From: Xylocopa sonorina
Lineage: Eukaryota > Arthropoda > Insecta > Hymenoptera > Apidae
Length of the DNA stretch: 64,000 nt
Reading direction: 5' to 3'
NCBI RefSeq assembly: GCF_050948175.1
Contig: NW_027490184.1
Coordinates: 924,703-988,702 of the forward strand
Part shown: one piece after another, positions 46,926 to 59,702 of the stretch
How the letters are laid out: the number at the start of each line of letters is the position of its first letter
How positions within the stretch are numbered: the first letter of the stretch is position 1
The notes under the pieces: model-generated
What the model saw: the letters and a program-made list of their open reading frames with translations, nothing else
The model's database searches: none
Told to the model about the DNA's origin: nothing
Position numbers and translations under genes: made by a program

Positions 46926-47200
46926 ATAGATATTTATTTTTATTTAGAGGGGATGATCTATTTTCATCCTAAGTAACTAGTAACTAAGTAAGAGTAACTG
47001 AAATATATGATAAGTGTAATTATATAAACCAATTTCAAATATTTAATTAAAACATCATGAAATGATATGAAATTAGATAGGATTTTAAATGTAATGGAGT
47101 ATCTTAAGGAGATATTATATTTAGCATTAACTAAAATATAGAATATGTATTAATATTTATACCAATTTGAAATATTTACTTGAAAAATCATGAAAGCATG
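46926..47200 (-). repeat. Sat-C (AT-rich) monomers, reverse
   Basis: About two units matching, in reverse complement, the 59,080-59,700 array (CATGAAATGATATGAAATTA, TAGGATTTTAAATGTAATGG). Confidence 0.75.
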
Positions 47201-47480
47201 TGGTCCAGCGTGTGGGGGATTAACGGATCGTTGCGAGGTGCATGCGGTCCAGCGAGAGGGGACTCGCGTCTCGTGGTGGGACTAGCGGCGCGTCTTTCGC
47301 GTTTAACTTATGAAATAGTATAATGAAGTAGTATAGCATGAACTTACAATTACGTGTGTGTTGCCGGTAGGCAAACACCTCGCCTGTAGGCGAGCGCGGC
47401 AAGTTGCCTGAACCCAGGGATTGATGACCGAAGTGCGAAAAGGCTCATGTGTGGAATGAGTGGCAGGCGCTACGCACGAC
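47201..47480. other. GC-richer unclassified stretch
   Basis: Non-satellite sequence with short direct repeats (GCGGTCCAGCG, GTGGTCCAGCG) and a TAGGCGAGCGCGGC-type inverted motif. No gene recognised; possibly a SINE-like or transposon remnant. Confidence 0.35.
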
Positions 47481-47653
47481 GTTACACTTAGAAGCAGATA
47501 AGTATAATGCAATGCATAGAACATTACAAATAACTTACCTTGAAACGTTGAAATGAGGTGGGCTCTCGCGTTGCATGAAGCATTAGAACTCTCGGTTTAT
47601 ATATAAACTTAGAATTATTGTGAACGCAATTGTCTACACTTTCGAAAATACTG
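47481..47653 (+). repeat. Sat-B monomer, forward, ending at piggyBac target
   Basis: One Sat-B unit (AGCAGATAAGTATAATGCAA, TTGCATGAAGCATTAGAAC) followed by ~60 bp of unassigned sequence. Confidence 0.7.
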
Positions 47654-47657
47654 TTAA

Positions 47658-49585
47658 CACGTTGAGTGCTACGCCGATCTTGCTATACATCTCTCTCAGG
47701 CGGCAGCGCGTGAGCACTTGATGCTGAACGCTTGACTGATGGGTATAAACAAACGATAACTTTGATACGTTGTATCTGTTTCGCTTGGACTGTTGAAATG
47801 ATATAAGCAATGCATTTACATACAATGCATAAACATAAGGTAATGGAATGGGGAATGCCAGAGAGGCGAAAGAGCAAATACAAGATGAGAGTCATCGTGA
47901 TAGAGCCACCGGAGTATAAAGACCTGCTGTAGCAGAGAGAATTCAGTTTTATTGTGACTATTTTGAAAAAGTTTTGGTATCCATCAGCTAAAAATGTTGA
48001 GAAGACGAACAGATAGTGTCTCGTCGAGAGAGCTATTTGTACCACGCAAATGTCGGCGTATAATACCACTACCATCTTCAGATAGTGACAATTCGTCTAG
48101 TAGTTCACTAAGGAATACTGAAACAAGTGATTAAAATGATTAGTTTGATCCGCGAGGCAACCAGCCAAACATTATACCTTTCTCAAGTCCCCATGGTGCC
48201 AAACGCGCTCATGAGGAAATGCAAAATTGTAGCACAATGGAAGATTTTTACATCCTCTGTGTGACGGATAAACTATTTCAACATATAAACGAACAAACAA
48301 ATATTTATGCGACACAAAGAACAATCGCTTCCAAACGTGTTGAAAAGTGGGTGCCAACAGATAAGGACGAAATAAAGAGGTTTTCTGGAGTGGTTTTGTG
48401 GATGGGAATGGAAAAGCTGCCATCTTTGTATCTGTATTGGTGTAAGGATACATTGTTTATTCAAACATTCCCGCGGAAAGTTATGAGTAGAGACAGATTT
48501 CAAATTTTGTTGAGAATGTTGCACTTTGCCGACAAAAATACTTAAATTGTGCTGTGATAATCATTACACATATAATCTTTGCATTTACACCGGCAAATCA
48601 TTGGATAAAAGAAATACGGCACCCACAAATGTTGTCATGAATTTATGTGAAAATGAATTTCAGAAAGGCAATCCTTTATATACGGATAATTATTATACGA
48701 TTGAGGATTTAGCAAACAAACTAATAACAAAAAGTACGCATTTGGTTGGTACTCTTCGACCAAACCGAAGAGGCAATCCAAGTAAAGTTGTGATAGCCAA
48801 ACTGTGACGCGGAGGTGTCACTGTACAAGAGAACAGTAGAGGGATTACAATCATGAAATGGAAAGACAAGAGGGACGTTTTAGTTTTTTCGATCAAGGAT
48901 TCTGACGAAATGAAATTCGTAATAACAAGGACAGGGGTATCCTGCAAACCAAAAATTATTATTAATTATAATAAAGGTAAAAAAGCGATCGATCTGTCTG
49001 ATCAAGCGGGTGCTTATAGCAGTCCACTTAGAAGGTCACTAAAGTGGTATAGAAAACTGGCATTCGACCTTCTTTTGAATATTGCCGTCTTTAATGCGTT
49101 ACATATGTTCCAAAGTGTAACAGGAAGAAAGATGTCAATTACAACATTCCGAAAACAATTGGTAAATGCTCTCGCACGACATTCACATGAGGAAACGCCA
49201 ATTAGGGCCTATACAAGTAGACGAATTCACAAATTTCATAAGAAGGAAGCAATGGCGCGTGAAGTACGAAAATATTGTGTTGAATGTTACAGCACAAACA
49301 CAAAAATGTTCGGACTCCAGTTAGCGAAGAGAATGACAAAGAAAGTTACTACATACTATAATATGTGCAAATCACAACCACATCTTTGTTTTAAATGTTT
49401 TAATATACTTCATTAAATATTAGCATAAATATTTTAATTATTATTAATAATTTAACCCTTTCCAATGCCGGTCTCATGCACCGATGTCGATCATACAAGA
49501 AGTTCACTGTCAGTCCCTAAAATCCACGTTGTCCAAACGAAAACTCGATTGTCAGTCCCTGGGGACTGACTTGACACTCATCGTG
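47658..49585 (+). mobile_element. piggyBac-family transposon copy 1, TTAA duplications intact
   Basis: Termini CACGTTGAGTG (47,658) and CACTCATCGTG (49,575-49,585) are inverted repeats with 10/11 identity, flanked by TTAA at 47,654-47,657 and 49,586-49,589, the piggyBac target. Subterminal TGTCAGTCCCT motifs, one forming GTCAGTCCCTGGGGACTGAC, lie near the right end. The interior is a broken transposase. Confidence 0.85.
47994..49416 (+). pseudogene. piggyBac transposase, copy 1, internal deletion
   Basis: ATG at 47,994 begins a Ser-rich N-terminus with stops at about 48,132 and 48,141, then the same frame continues through the conserved N-terminal domain (TNIYA; 48,219-48,545). A frame change and a deletion of roughly 60 residues follow, removing the first catalytic Asp region. 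The frame resumes with the LYTDNYYT second Asp (~48,685) and, after a TGA at 48,805-48,807, NKGKKAIDLSDQ third Asp (~48,985). The C-terminal Cys-rich zinc finger is present (CVECY...CKSQ...CFKCF, to 49,416). It cannot transpose itself. Confidence 0.88.
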
Positions 49586-49589
49586 TTAA

Positions 49590-50590
49590 GCCCAGTAAAA
49601 ATATTGTAATCGACGGAATCATGGTTCCATGGCGAGGATGGCACAGTTTTTGCCAATATAGCCCTGGAAATCGGAATAAATATGACATAAAACTCCGTAA
49701 ACTATGCCTTCCGGAAGGATACACGCATAACATTCTTATATACGCCGGAAATAATGCAACCTGAATAGCGAAAGCACGTGCGCATGCTGTAGTTATGACG
49801 TTGGAGGGTGAATTATTATTTGAAAGCCGCGTATTTTACGCAAATAATTTATATACTTGTGTTCCTTTGGTTGAGAAACTTCTGCAAAAAGTAGCATTTA
49901 TTTGGTACAGTAAAAATTAATACAAAATTTCTTCTACTGCAGGCCTAACGGAAACTGCAACGGAGTGGCTTTATGTATTTTCAAAATCGGAGCGGCTTTA
50001 AATCTTTATGTGGATGGATAAGAGTGGGTATGCATGCTAGCCACTTCTGAAAACCACAAATGTGTTAATGTCCAGGGTAGTAATAATAAGTTAAAGCCGG
50101 ACACAGTGTTCCTTTATAACAAAGCTGAGAAGGGGTTTGACCATCTGACCAGATGTCTTCTTATCACAGTTGATTACGCAGAACAGTAAAGTGGTATAGA
50201 AAAATAGTTATCGAATTAGTATGCGGGACTTCTCTCGTCAATGCCTGTTATATACACAGAAAATGGAGTACCACAGGTATGAAAATATTAAACATCCGCG
50301 AAAAAATGATTGATTATCTCCTCAGTACAGTGGATCGTCGCAGTGAACAAACGTCATCTGAAACTGAAGCAGTGCCCAAGAAACATACATATTTTTTGCG
50401 GTCGTTCCAAGGACACGCGAGAAAAACGAGATAACGATGTAAAGAATGTTATAGACGTATGTCTAGAATAAATGGTAGCCAGTATGCCTCGAATAAGACG
50501 ATAAAAGTAAAAACCTGTTTTAACCGATGTAAGGGCCAACCGGAACTCTACCTAACATGTTTTGAAAAATTACATAAAAAAATTAAATAA
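49590..50590 (+). pseudogene. Older piggyBac-like transposase remnant
   Basis: Immediately right of the copy 1 TTAA, six-frame reading shows DGIMVPWRGW and SPGNRNKYDIKLRKLC followed by GYTHNILIYAG, the piggyBac first-Asp region. Further right lie VDYAEQ-like third-Asp context and a C-terminal zinc finger (CKECYRRMS...CFNRCKGQP...CFEKLHKK, ~50,440-50,588). Many stops and frame changes. Copy 1 landed in a TTAA within or at the edge of this remnant. Confidence 0.7.
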
Positions 50591-50860
50591 TTATGTTTGG
50601 TTTATAATATTGATTTGTTATGTTTTAAATATTAATTATATAATTAATGTTAAATATTAATTATAATGTCCGTTTATAATGCTGAGAATCGAAGAATAAA
50701 CCTACTTTGTACTATCTACTTTGTGAAACATAAGTTCGACCCATCATGGTACACGCCGGTCCACGAAATAGACGCGTGTGACCCACCGGAGGTGCACACT
50801 GCCTCACGGAACAGACACGTGTAACCTGCCAGTGATGCACGCCGGCGTCAACGAGCTACA
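50591..50860. other. Unclassified spacer
   Basis: AT-rich then GC-rich with CACGCCGG repeats; no gene seen. Confidence 0.4.
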
Positions 50861-51718
50861 CGTAGAAATCAGATGTGCCATCGCATTGCGTGGAGCATTA
50901 GATCACTACAGCTTTGACAAGCAGATAACATGAAACCCCAGCCCGGTGCAAGGAACAATTGAATTTACATTTGTTTGAAGTGTAGAAGTTGGTAAAGATA
51001 ATGCGATACATAGAACATTACAACATTCTTGCTTTCGAATGTTGAAATGAGACACTCCACCACACAGCATGTAGCCTTCGAACTCTACTTCTTATATACG
51101 TAGACACTATGTAACGCCAGCCCGATGCATTTATCTGTAGAATTCGCATTCTTTTGAAGTGTAGAAACAGATCAACAAAATGCAAAGCGTACAAATTTAC
51201 AGTTAACTTATTTTGAATCGTTGAAATGGTTTGCGCCATCGCATTGCATGCAGAAATAGAACACCATTGCTTTGACACACGGACACTATAAACTGCCATC
51301 CTGTTGCATTGAACTGTATAACTGACATTCTTTTCAAGAGCTCCAGCAAATAAGCATAGTGCTATGCATTGAGGATTCTAGCTTACATTCTTCGAAACGT
51401 TGAAATGAGATGCGCCATCGCATTGCATGGAGCCTTAGAACTTCATTGCCTTGAAGCCCAGACCCTTTAAAGGTCCATCATGTTGAATGGAGCTACAGAA
51501 TTCACATTCTGATGAAATGTAGAAGAAGATAAGCATAGTGCTATGAATAGAAGATTACACTTTCTCTGAAACGTTGACATGGGATGCGACCTCGCGTTGC
51601 GTGGAGCAGTATAATTCTATTGCTTTTACACGCAGACACTATGAAGCGCCATCCCGTTTCAAGGAACTGTAGAGTTCACATTCCTTTGATTTGTTGTAGC
51701 ATACAAGCATAATGTTGT
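50861..51718 (+). repeat. Sat-B array, forward
   Basis: About five ~178-bp monomers; interrupted by the gypsy element and resumed at 56,542. Confidence 0.92.
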
Positions 51719-51966
51719 TGAAGGATAATTAAATTATCTTAATCTAAATGGTAATCAATAATTCATCTTCAAAATGTTATGTACATGGAACATTCTGAAT
51801 TGCGAGCGAGACCGAATGTACGGAATTAATGAGTTTTTCGTGCGAATGTTTTAAAACGATGAATCTGTTGTTTATTTGCTGTCTATGGAGTTATATCGAA
51901 GTTGTAAAGAACTATTTAATGATTTACAAAATCTTGTAATTGTCTTTAATTAATAAGTTTCCTACA
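51719..51966 (+). repeat. Gypsy 5' LTR
   Basis: TGAAGGATAA start, TTTCCTACA end. Shares AATCAATAATTCA, TTTTAAAACG, TGTTGTTTAT and TTGTAATTGTCTTTAATTAA with the 3' LTR. Confidence 0.88.
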
Positions 51967-52245
51967 ATTTTAGGAACTCAGGCGTGGTAATTATCAAGAA
52001 GACATTCAAGAATTAAATCGGATACGTTCTAAATATTGGAATATGATCGAGTATTTGAAGACAGAACGTCGGAGAAAATTCCATGACGGTATAGAACGTT
52101 CGAGAAGTTATTCATGCGACGCGAGTGCAGATTTGAGAGATAGCGTGAGAACGAAAATTAAACGAGTAGAGACAATTCGAGTTTAAACGCGAGTGTCAAG
52201 CGAAAATTTTCGAATGAAAAATTTGTGTAAAATTTGTGTAAAAAA

Positions 52246-53474
52246 ATGGATGTTAACCCAGACAGAACGTGGATAGATAACAAGCTGAAAGATGTTCGTG
52301 AAGATAATGAAGGGTCTTGTACTGGTGTATCATCAAACGTGGAGTACAGCAACGAGAAATTAGTTTTTTTTTTAAAGGGAAAAGAATTAGCAGGAAGTGA
52401 GTTAGTCATGTTGCGCCTTGAGTTAGATGCAATACGAAGGAAATTGCAGGTTGAGAAAAATTTGGAAAATGAGCAGCTAAGATAGACGCGTAATTTTGAA
52501 GGCGAACAATTTGATGTTGTTAGTGGCAGTGACAATACCTTGGCATTGAATAATGGCAATGAGTGTACTGTTTTATCTCAATTTAGCCAGCCGCAAACGA
52601 ATATTTCGGTAGTTGCACATTTACATGGTAAATTTGATGGCAAATCTGGTGATAGTGAAATTTGGAAGAAACAAATAAAATTGTTGAAGACGACATATAA
52701 ATTGGAAGATGACGTTGCACTATTACTTATCGGTATGCGACTGAAAGGAAAAGCAACCGACTGCTGGCAGAGCTAAGAGTTACGTTTTATCATCCACAAA
52801 GTAAAATTGAAATAAGGTAGAAATTTGAAGAGCAATTATGAAAGAGGAACCAAACATTTCATGAATATTTGCACAAGAAGATCATTCTTGGAAATCGAGT
52901 ATCAATCAATGACGATGAAATACTTGAATATCTGATTGACGGCATCCCAGATTAAATGCTCCGGAACCAGGCGCGTATTCAACAGTTTACAACAACCAAT
53001 CAACTTTCGAAAGCGTTTGAAAAGGTAATTCTTCGAGAACAAGGTTTGTCGAGTGTACAAATGTCAACAAAGTTTGAAATGTGTGAAGACAATTTCGATA
53101 GAAATGAACGAAAAGAGGTGGTAAATATGGGTAAGATAAAAGAGTTCACCGGTAATATTGTACGATGTTATAATTGTGGTGGGCATGATCATATTAGCAT
53201 GAATTGTCCAACGAAACATCGCGGTGTAAACTGTTTTATATGTCAAGGACGTGGACATATTGCGTCGAAATGTCCCAAAAAATCTAAAGCGAGTGAAGAG
53301 AGCTGCGCGAAATTAAGAGTATCGTACCGAAAGTATCTCAAAAATGTTTTACTTAATAGATACGAGATCGAAGCATTAATAGATTCAGGAAGTGATTTTA
53401 GTTTAATTCGCGCAGACGAGTATATTAAGCTTGGTTTTCCGCAATTACGACGCAATTACATTTCGATGGTATAG
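52246..53474 (+). pseudogene. Gypsy gag and start of protease, disrupted
   Basis: ATG at 52,246 opens a charged helical segment ending at TAG 52,483-52,485. The same frame resumes to a stop near 52,774, and after a frame change the nucleocapsid follows (52,956-53,474). Two CCHC knuckles are intact: CYNCGGHDHISMNC and CFICQGRGHIASKC. Just after them comes the protease active site LIDSGSD. Capsid-like LHGKFDGKSGDSE (about 52,620) matches gypsy gag. Confidence 0.85.
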
Positions 53475-56160
53475 ATTCAAAAAATGATACGACATTTGGT
53501 GAATTTCAAGTAGAAATTACCGTAGATGGGCACTCATGTCCGACTTGTATACAAGTAATCTCCGACACCATTGTTCAGCACAAGCTGTTGATAGGAATGA
53601 ATTTCTTAAATGTAACCGATGTTAGCATTAGAGGTGGTAAAGTAAACTTTCGTCCATTACCAAAAGTAACACGCAAAATTGTTGAAAAAGAAAATATTGT
53701 ACCGGAAATATTTAAAATAGATGTAACGAGTGACGTGTTAGAAGTAGATTAGCGAGTGGCAATAGGATATCGTGTTAGTAATTACAAACCGAGTAAAACC
53801 TTTGAACCTGAAATTGCAATGAAATTAATATTGAAAGGTGAAGAGTCTATATATCAATCGACGAAACGATTGTCAGCGTCGCAAAAAGAGATTGTTAATG
53901 TGCAGATAGAACACTGGATTATGGCTGGAGCCGCTTAGTTATCTACTTCTGATTATGCGATTCCGGTTATTCGCGTTCGGAAGAAAAATGATTCGATTAG
54001 ATTATGTGTGGATTATCGACAAATTAATAAGAAGATTATTAAATATAGATATCCGTTACAATTGATTAAAGATCAATTAGATTAGATAGAAAGTATACAG
54101 CATGTATTGTACCAGATGGTCATTATGAATTCTTACGAGTCCTTTTTGGTCTATGTAATTCTCCAGCAGTTTTTCAAAAATTTATAAATACCATATTTAG
54201 AGATCTTATTCGCGAAAGAATAGTTTTAGCATACATGGATGGTCTGATTATTTCATCAAATGATATTGAACGTGGGATCAAAAATCTTAAAAGGGTTTTA
54301 ATTGTAGCGAGAGAAGCCGGTTTAATATTCAGTTGGGAAGAATGTTGTTTCGTGCAAACTTCCGTCACAACAATGGTTGTGTTCGCCCCTCACTAAAACT
54401 GATGCAGTCCGAAGATTTCCAGAGCCGATAAATGTTAAACAAGTACAAAGTTTACTTGGACTTATCGGGTATTTTCGTAAATTTATTCGTGAATACCCTG
54501 TAATTGCGCAACATTTGTCTAACCTTATGCAAGCGAATACTAAGGATGCATTCATACAACATAAACTTTTATTGAGTGAGAAATCAATGTTGAATTTATA
54601 TTAAGTAGAAGTAGAGATGGAGTTGCATACAGATGCTTCTGCGTTAGGGTACGGAGCGATTTTACTTCAAAGAAATAACGAAGATCAACCTTTTCACCCT
54701 GTATATTATTTTCTAGGGATAAGGCAACTTCTGCTGAATCTAAATACAGTAGCTATGAGTTTGAGGTTCTAGCAATAGTAAACGCGTTAAAGAAATTAGA
54801 AATTCATTTATTAGGAATTTCGTTTGTTATTGCTATTGATTGCCGAGCTTTTACTCTTACAATGATTAAGAAAGATGTTTGTTTGTGAGTTACGCGATGG
54901 GCATCGTCGTCAGAAGAATTTGATTACCGGATAGAGCATCGTCCAGGGAAGAACATGATACATGTTGATGCACTTAGTAGAAATCCCCCACCTACGAATT
55001 TCCTAATCGATGAATCTGATGCAAGTCTTACAACATATTTGTGGAAAGCACAGGAAGAAGATGAGACTGTAATGAAACTTCGAGATTTAATACTTCAAAA
55101 CAAGACGAATGATTATGTTCTACGGGGAAATTTTCTGTACAGAAAGTCTGGAGGTGATATTCAACTAGTAGTACCATGTCGGATGCAGATACATGAAATA
55201 AGGCAAGCTCATGAGTGTGGAAATTTCTCTGTGGTCAAGCCTGAAGCTATCGTACGTAAAGATTATTGGATTCTAAATCTTCGGTAATAAGTTGAAAAGG
55301 TGGTAGGAAATTGCGTTGCATGCATCTTAGCCGAAAAGATGCAGGGGAAACAGGAGTGTCATTTCAATCCAACTGGACAGGGGAATTCCTTTTGATATAT
55401 TTCATATCGATCATCTGGGATCGCTTCCATCAACAAAAAGACGTATCAGTATATATTTATAATGGTAAATGCTTTTACAAAATTTACATGGCTTTATGTC
55501 GCAAAATCTACTACTACAGCTGAAGTTTTGTCACGCCTGAAGAAGCAAGCGACTATTTTCTGTAATCCGCGTCGAATTATTTCTGATAGGGGAACGGCTT
55601 TCACAGCAAATGATTTCAAGCAATATTCTCAAGAAGAAAATATAGAACATGTTTCAACTACAACAGGAAATCCTAGAGCTAATGGTCAAGTTGAACGTCG
55701 TAACAGAACATTCATACTGCTGTCAGCAAAATTAGCTACACCTAAGCCCTGTGAATGATATAAGTATTTAGACGTAGATCGACAGTGTTTGAAATCAACA
55801 ATACATCGAAGTATTGGCACGCCACCGTTTCATCATCTCTTTGGGACACATCCTCGACTTAAAGGTTATCTTGACATCCGAGACATACTTGAAAAGGAAT
55901 GGATCGCACCTTTTCAAGATAAACGAGATGAAGTACGACTTCAAGCAAGTAAAAATATATCCAGGATCCAATAAGAGAATAGGCGAACTTTTAACAAAAG
56001 TAGACGAAAAGCTAGAATTTATCGTGAAGGAGATCTAGTAGCAATTAAACGTATGAAACAGAGTCCTGGTCTAAATATACCTCATAAATATTTTGAACCG
56101 TATGAAGTTGCACGAGTTTTACGCAATCAACGATTTGTAGTTTGAAAGGTAGGGGAAGGA
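53475..56160 (+). pseudogene. Gypsy pol (protease end, RT, RNase H, integrase), disrupted
   Basis: Pieces in several frames. RT: LCVDYRQIN (~54,003), FGLCNSPAVFQKF (~54,150), then YMDG at 54,232-54,243 where YMDD is expected. RT connection: LLGLIGYFRKFI (~54,455). RNase H: LHTDASALGYG (~54,622). Integrase: a HVDALSRNPP linker (~54,960), zinc-binding H/C residues (~55,205-55,330), catalytic core with first Asp apparently Asn (VNAFTKF, ~55,465), ISDRGTAFT (second Asp, ~55,578) and NGQVERRNR (Glu, ~55,680). Numerous stops; inactive. Confidence 0.88.
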
Positions 56161-56294
56161 GAAGGACCCCTATAAACATCGACGTCAGCAGATTCTATGA
56201 AATTGTGGATCCAAGAAATCTATGATATTTATCTGAGATCGAAGACGACATGAATGAAGACATTCGGAACGATTGTTCATGCAGGACGGCCGAG

Positions 56295-56541
56295 TGAAGA
56301 ATAACGAAATTATCTTAATTTAAAAGCTAATCAATAATTCAAGTTTCAAATATTAGGTGCGTGGAATATTCTAGAATGTGAGCGAGAGCGAATGTGCGGA
56401 ATAAATGATATTTCGTGTGTATGTTTTAAAACGGTGAAGCAGTTGTTTATTAGCTGTCCTTGGAGTAATATCTGAGTTGAAAGGAACAATTTAATGATTT
56501 TCAAAACCTTGTAATTGTCTTTAATTAATGAGTTTCCTACA
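56295..56541 (+). repeat. Gypsy 3' LTR
   Basis: TGAAGAATAACG start, CCTACA end, followed directly by Sat-B (ATATGCATAGAAG). Confidence 0.88.
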
Positions 56542-57640
56542 ATATGCATAGAAGATTACAGCTTACTTAATTCGATACGTACAAATAAAATGCACAGTTG
56601 CATTGCATGGAGCATTAGAACTCCATTGTTTTGACAAGTAGACACTGTGAAACGCCACCCTGTTGCATGGAAATGTAGAATTCACAACCTTATGAAGTGT
56701 AGAAGCAGATAAGCATAGTGCTATGCATGAAAGATTACACCAACCTTACTTAGAAACGTTGAAGTGAGATGCGCCAATGCATTGCATGGTGCACTCCAAA
56801 TCTACTTCTTTGACACGCAGACACTGTGAAGCGCCATTCCGTTGCATCGAATCGTAGAATTTACTTTCTTTTAAAGTGTAGAAACAGTTAAGCATAATGC
56901 TATGCATGGAGGATTGCAGTTTACTTTGACTGAAACGTTGGAATGAGATTTGCCCCAGTATTGAATGGGGTATTAGAACTTCGTTGCTTTGACACGTAGA
57001 CATTATGAAGCTCCTTCCTGTTGCATGGAACTGTAGAACTTACATTCTTTTAGAGTAGAAGCAGCCGGTATAATGCCATGCATAGTAGATTACAGATTAC
57101 TTACTTCTATACGTTGAATACGTTGAAATGAGATGCGCTATCGCACGGCATGGAGCATTAAAATCCTACTTCTTTGATACGCAGACACTATGCAGACGGA
57201 CCCCGTTGCATTGAATTATAGAATTCACATTCTTGTGAAGTGCACACGCAGATAAGTATAATGCTATGCACAAAAGGTTACAGCTTACAAAGTTTGTAAT
57301 GTTGAAACGAAATGGCCCATTGCATGGCATGTAGCATTAGAGCTCTATTGTTACGACACGCAGACAATGCGATGCGTAATACTGTTTCAAGAAACTGCAG
57401 AATTCACATATCTTTGAAGTGTAAAAGCTGACAAGCGTAATCCTATGTATAGAATGTTTCAGCTTACTTACTTGGAAACATTGATGTGAGATTCGCCACA
57501 GCATGTCATGGAGCATTAGGATCCTGTTGTTCCAACAGGCATGTCTTGTTGCATGGACATATAGAATTAAGGTTCTTTTGAAGTGTAGTGGCAGATAATT
57601 ATAATGCTGTACATAACAGCTTACTGCTGTTGCATTATTT
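56542..57640 (+). repeat. Sat-B array, forward
   Basis: About six monomers continuing the array at 50,861-51,718. Confidence 0.92.
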
Positions 57641-58020
57641 CAAATGTCGACGGAGAAACAAAAATGAATCTTGAGTTAGGAAATAGAATCCAGTATATGA
57701 ACTGTGAAATAGATCTGTCGGTTCGAGTAGGGTTCACGACTGTTTATACCTAGTGGCCTGAAAGGAAAAGACGTGCAGACTTTGCGTCGTCTATTTCTTT
57801 AGGAGGGAGAACCCTATATTTCCTATGCGGTGTTCTCACAATTATTACAGTGTTTAAAGCGTAAAGACGTACCAAGGTACATGTAATTGTGTAATGTTCA
57901 CAGGATTGTATAGTTACAGCGAAGAATAGCCAAATGTCGATAAAATTCCTACCACATCAGATTTTACAGGTGAGCCAGGTCCAAAAATTTTCCCTATTGA
58001 TAAGAAAAGCGTAAAAGGAA
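57641..58020 (+). other. Non-satellite insert, possible transposase scrap
   Basis: Breaks the satellite exactly where orientation changes. A short reading FTGEPGPKIFP (~57,965) recalls the N-terminal region of piggyBac-type transposases, but it is too short to assign. Confidence 0.3.
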
Positions 58021-59075
58021 TCTATTCTAATGTTGAATGCAACTGGATGGCGCTTCATAGTATTTGCGTTTCAAAGCAATGGAGTACTAATGCTTTATTC
58101 ATTTCTGTGACGATTGTCATTTTAGCGTTTCAATGGAAGTAGGTTAAAATTTCCTATGCATCGCATAAAACGTACCTGCTTGTACGCTTTAAATGATAGT
58201 GAATCCTCCTGCTGAATGTAAAGAGCTGTCGTTTCATAGTGTCTGCGTTTCAGAGCAATTGGGATCTAATGCTTTATATATCGCAATAGTCGCGTTAAAT
58301 TTCAGCGTTTCAAAGTGAGTTAGGTACAATCTTCTAAGCATTCCAATATGCTTAACTCCGTTTACAATTCTAAAGGATGTGGAGTCTAGAGGTCCACGCA
58401 GTGAGTAGGCGCTTCATTGTGTTCCTACGTGTTAGAGTAATAGAGTTATAATGCTCCATGCAATGCGATGGCGTTTCTCAGTTCAACCATTCAATTTAAG
58501 TAAAATGTACAGTTCTATTCAAAGCAGCTATTATTGCCATGTTCTTTGATACAAAGTATGTAATTTCTATAGGTACATGTAACAGAATAGCGCTTCTAAG
58601 TATCAAATTGTCTAAATAATTTACTTTCAAGTGTCCATGCAACGCGATTTTGTTTCTCAGTTCAGCATTTCAAAGTATGTTAGTTCTAAGTTTCTATACA
58701 TATCAATTTTGTTTACTGGGTACTTCTTAACAATATATGCAATTCCTACAGATCCATGTAACTATTGGCTCTTCTAACTATCAAATTGACATAGTAATTG
58801 ACTTCTAATGGTCCATACAGCTTCTTAGTTCTACGTTACAAAGTAAGCGAGTTGTAGGTATCTACACAACGCAGTTATGTTTACCTGGTGCTACGTTACA
58901 AAATGTGCAGTATCTACATATCCGTATAACTATTCTACACTTCTAAGTATCAGCTTGTCAAAGTAATTGACTTCCGAAGTTCAATGCAACGCGATGGCGC
59001 TTCCCAGTTGAACAATTCAAAGTTCTTCATCTAAACGTGTCTGTAGAAATAGCACTTCATGATGTTCTAAGTGCA
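58021..59075 (-). repeat. Sat-B array, reverse
   Basis: About six diverged monomers in reverse orientation, decaying to the right. Confidence 0.9.
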
Positions 59076-59702
59076 TGTTTCAAGTAATTATGTATGTTTA
59101 CTCTTATCGTGTATTTCAGTTGATTGTCAATAGATTACCATTACTAAATACCCTAATACATCCAAAATCCTAATTAATTTTACATTATTTCATGATTTTC
59201 TAATAATAAACATTCCATATTAGTATATATATTTATTCTTATCATATATTTTAATTGATTGCTAATAGAATACCCCCTTTAAATAGTCCATTACATCTAA
59301 AATCCCATCTAATTTCGTACTATTTCATGATATTTTAAATAAATATTTCAAATTGGTACAAATATTTGCAGACATTTATTTTAATTGTAAAAAGGATTTC
59401 CCCTCGAAACGTTAAATTACACCTAAAATTGTGTCTCATTATATATAATTTCATGACGCTTTAAATAATTATTTCAAATTATTATATGTGCTTCAACTTA
59501 ACGTATGTTTTAGTTAATCCTAAGTGGAATATCCTCTAAATACTGCATTGTATCTAAAATCTTATCTAATTTTGTATTATTTCTTGACATTTTAAATATA
59601 TATTTCAAATTAGTACATATATTTACACTTATCATATATTTTATATATCATATATTACATTTAAAATCTCATCTAACTTTATATCATTTCGTGATGTTCT
59701 AA
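59076..59702 (+). repeat. Sat-C AT-rich tandem array
   Basis: About 4.5 units of ~127-136 bp with landmarks TACATCTAAAATCCTATCTA, TATTTCATGA and TTTCAAATTAGTACATATAT. Resumes at 62,011 after a piggyBac insertion. Confidence 0.85.

Larger units (their letters stand above)
51719..56541 (+). mobile_element. Ty3/gypsy-type LTR retrotransposon, both LTRs, decayed
   Basis: Five-prime LTR 51,719-51,966 and three-prime LTR 56,295-56,541 (248 and 247 bp), both TGAAG...CCTACA. The interior has gag, protease, RT, RNase H and integrase in gypsy order. The LTRs differ at many positions, so insertion is old. It is inserted in Sat-B. No clear target duplication. No env-like ORF is seen between integrase and the 3' LTR. 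Confidence 0.9.
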
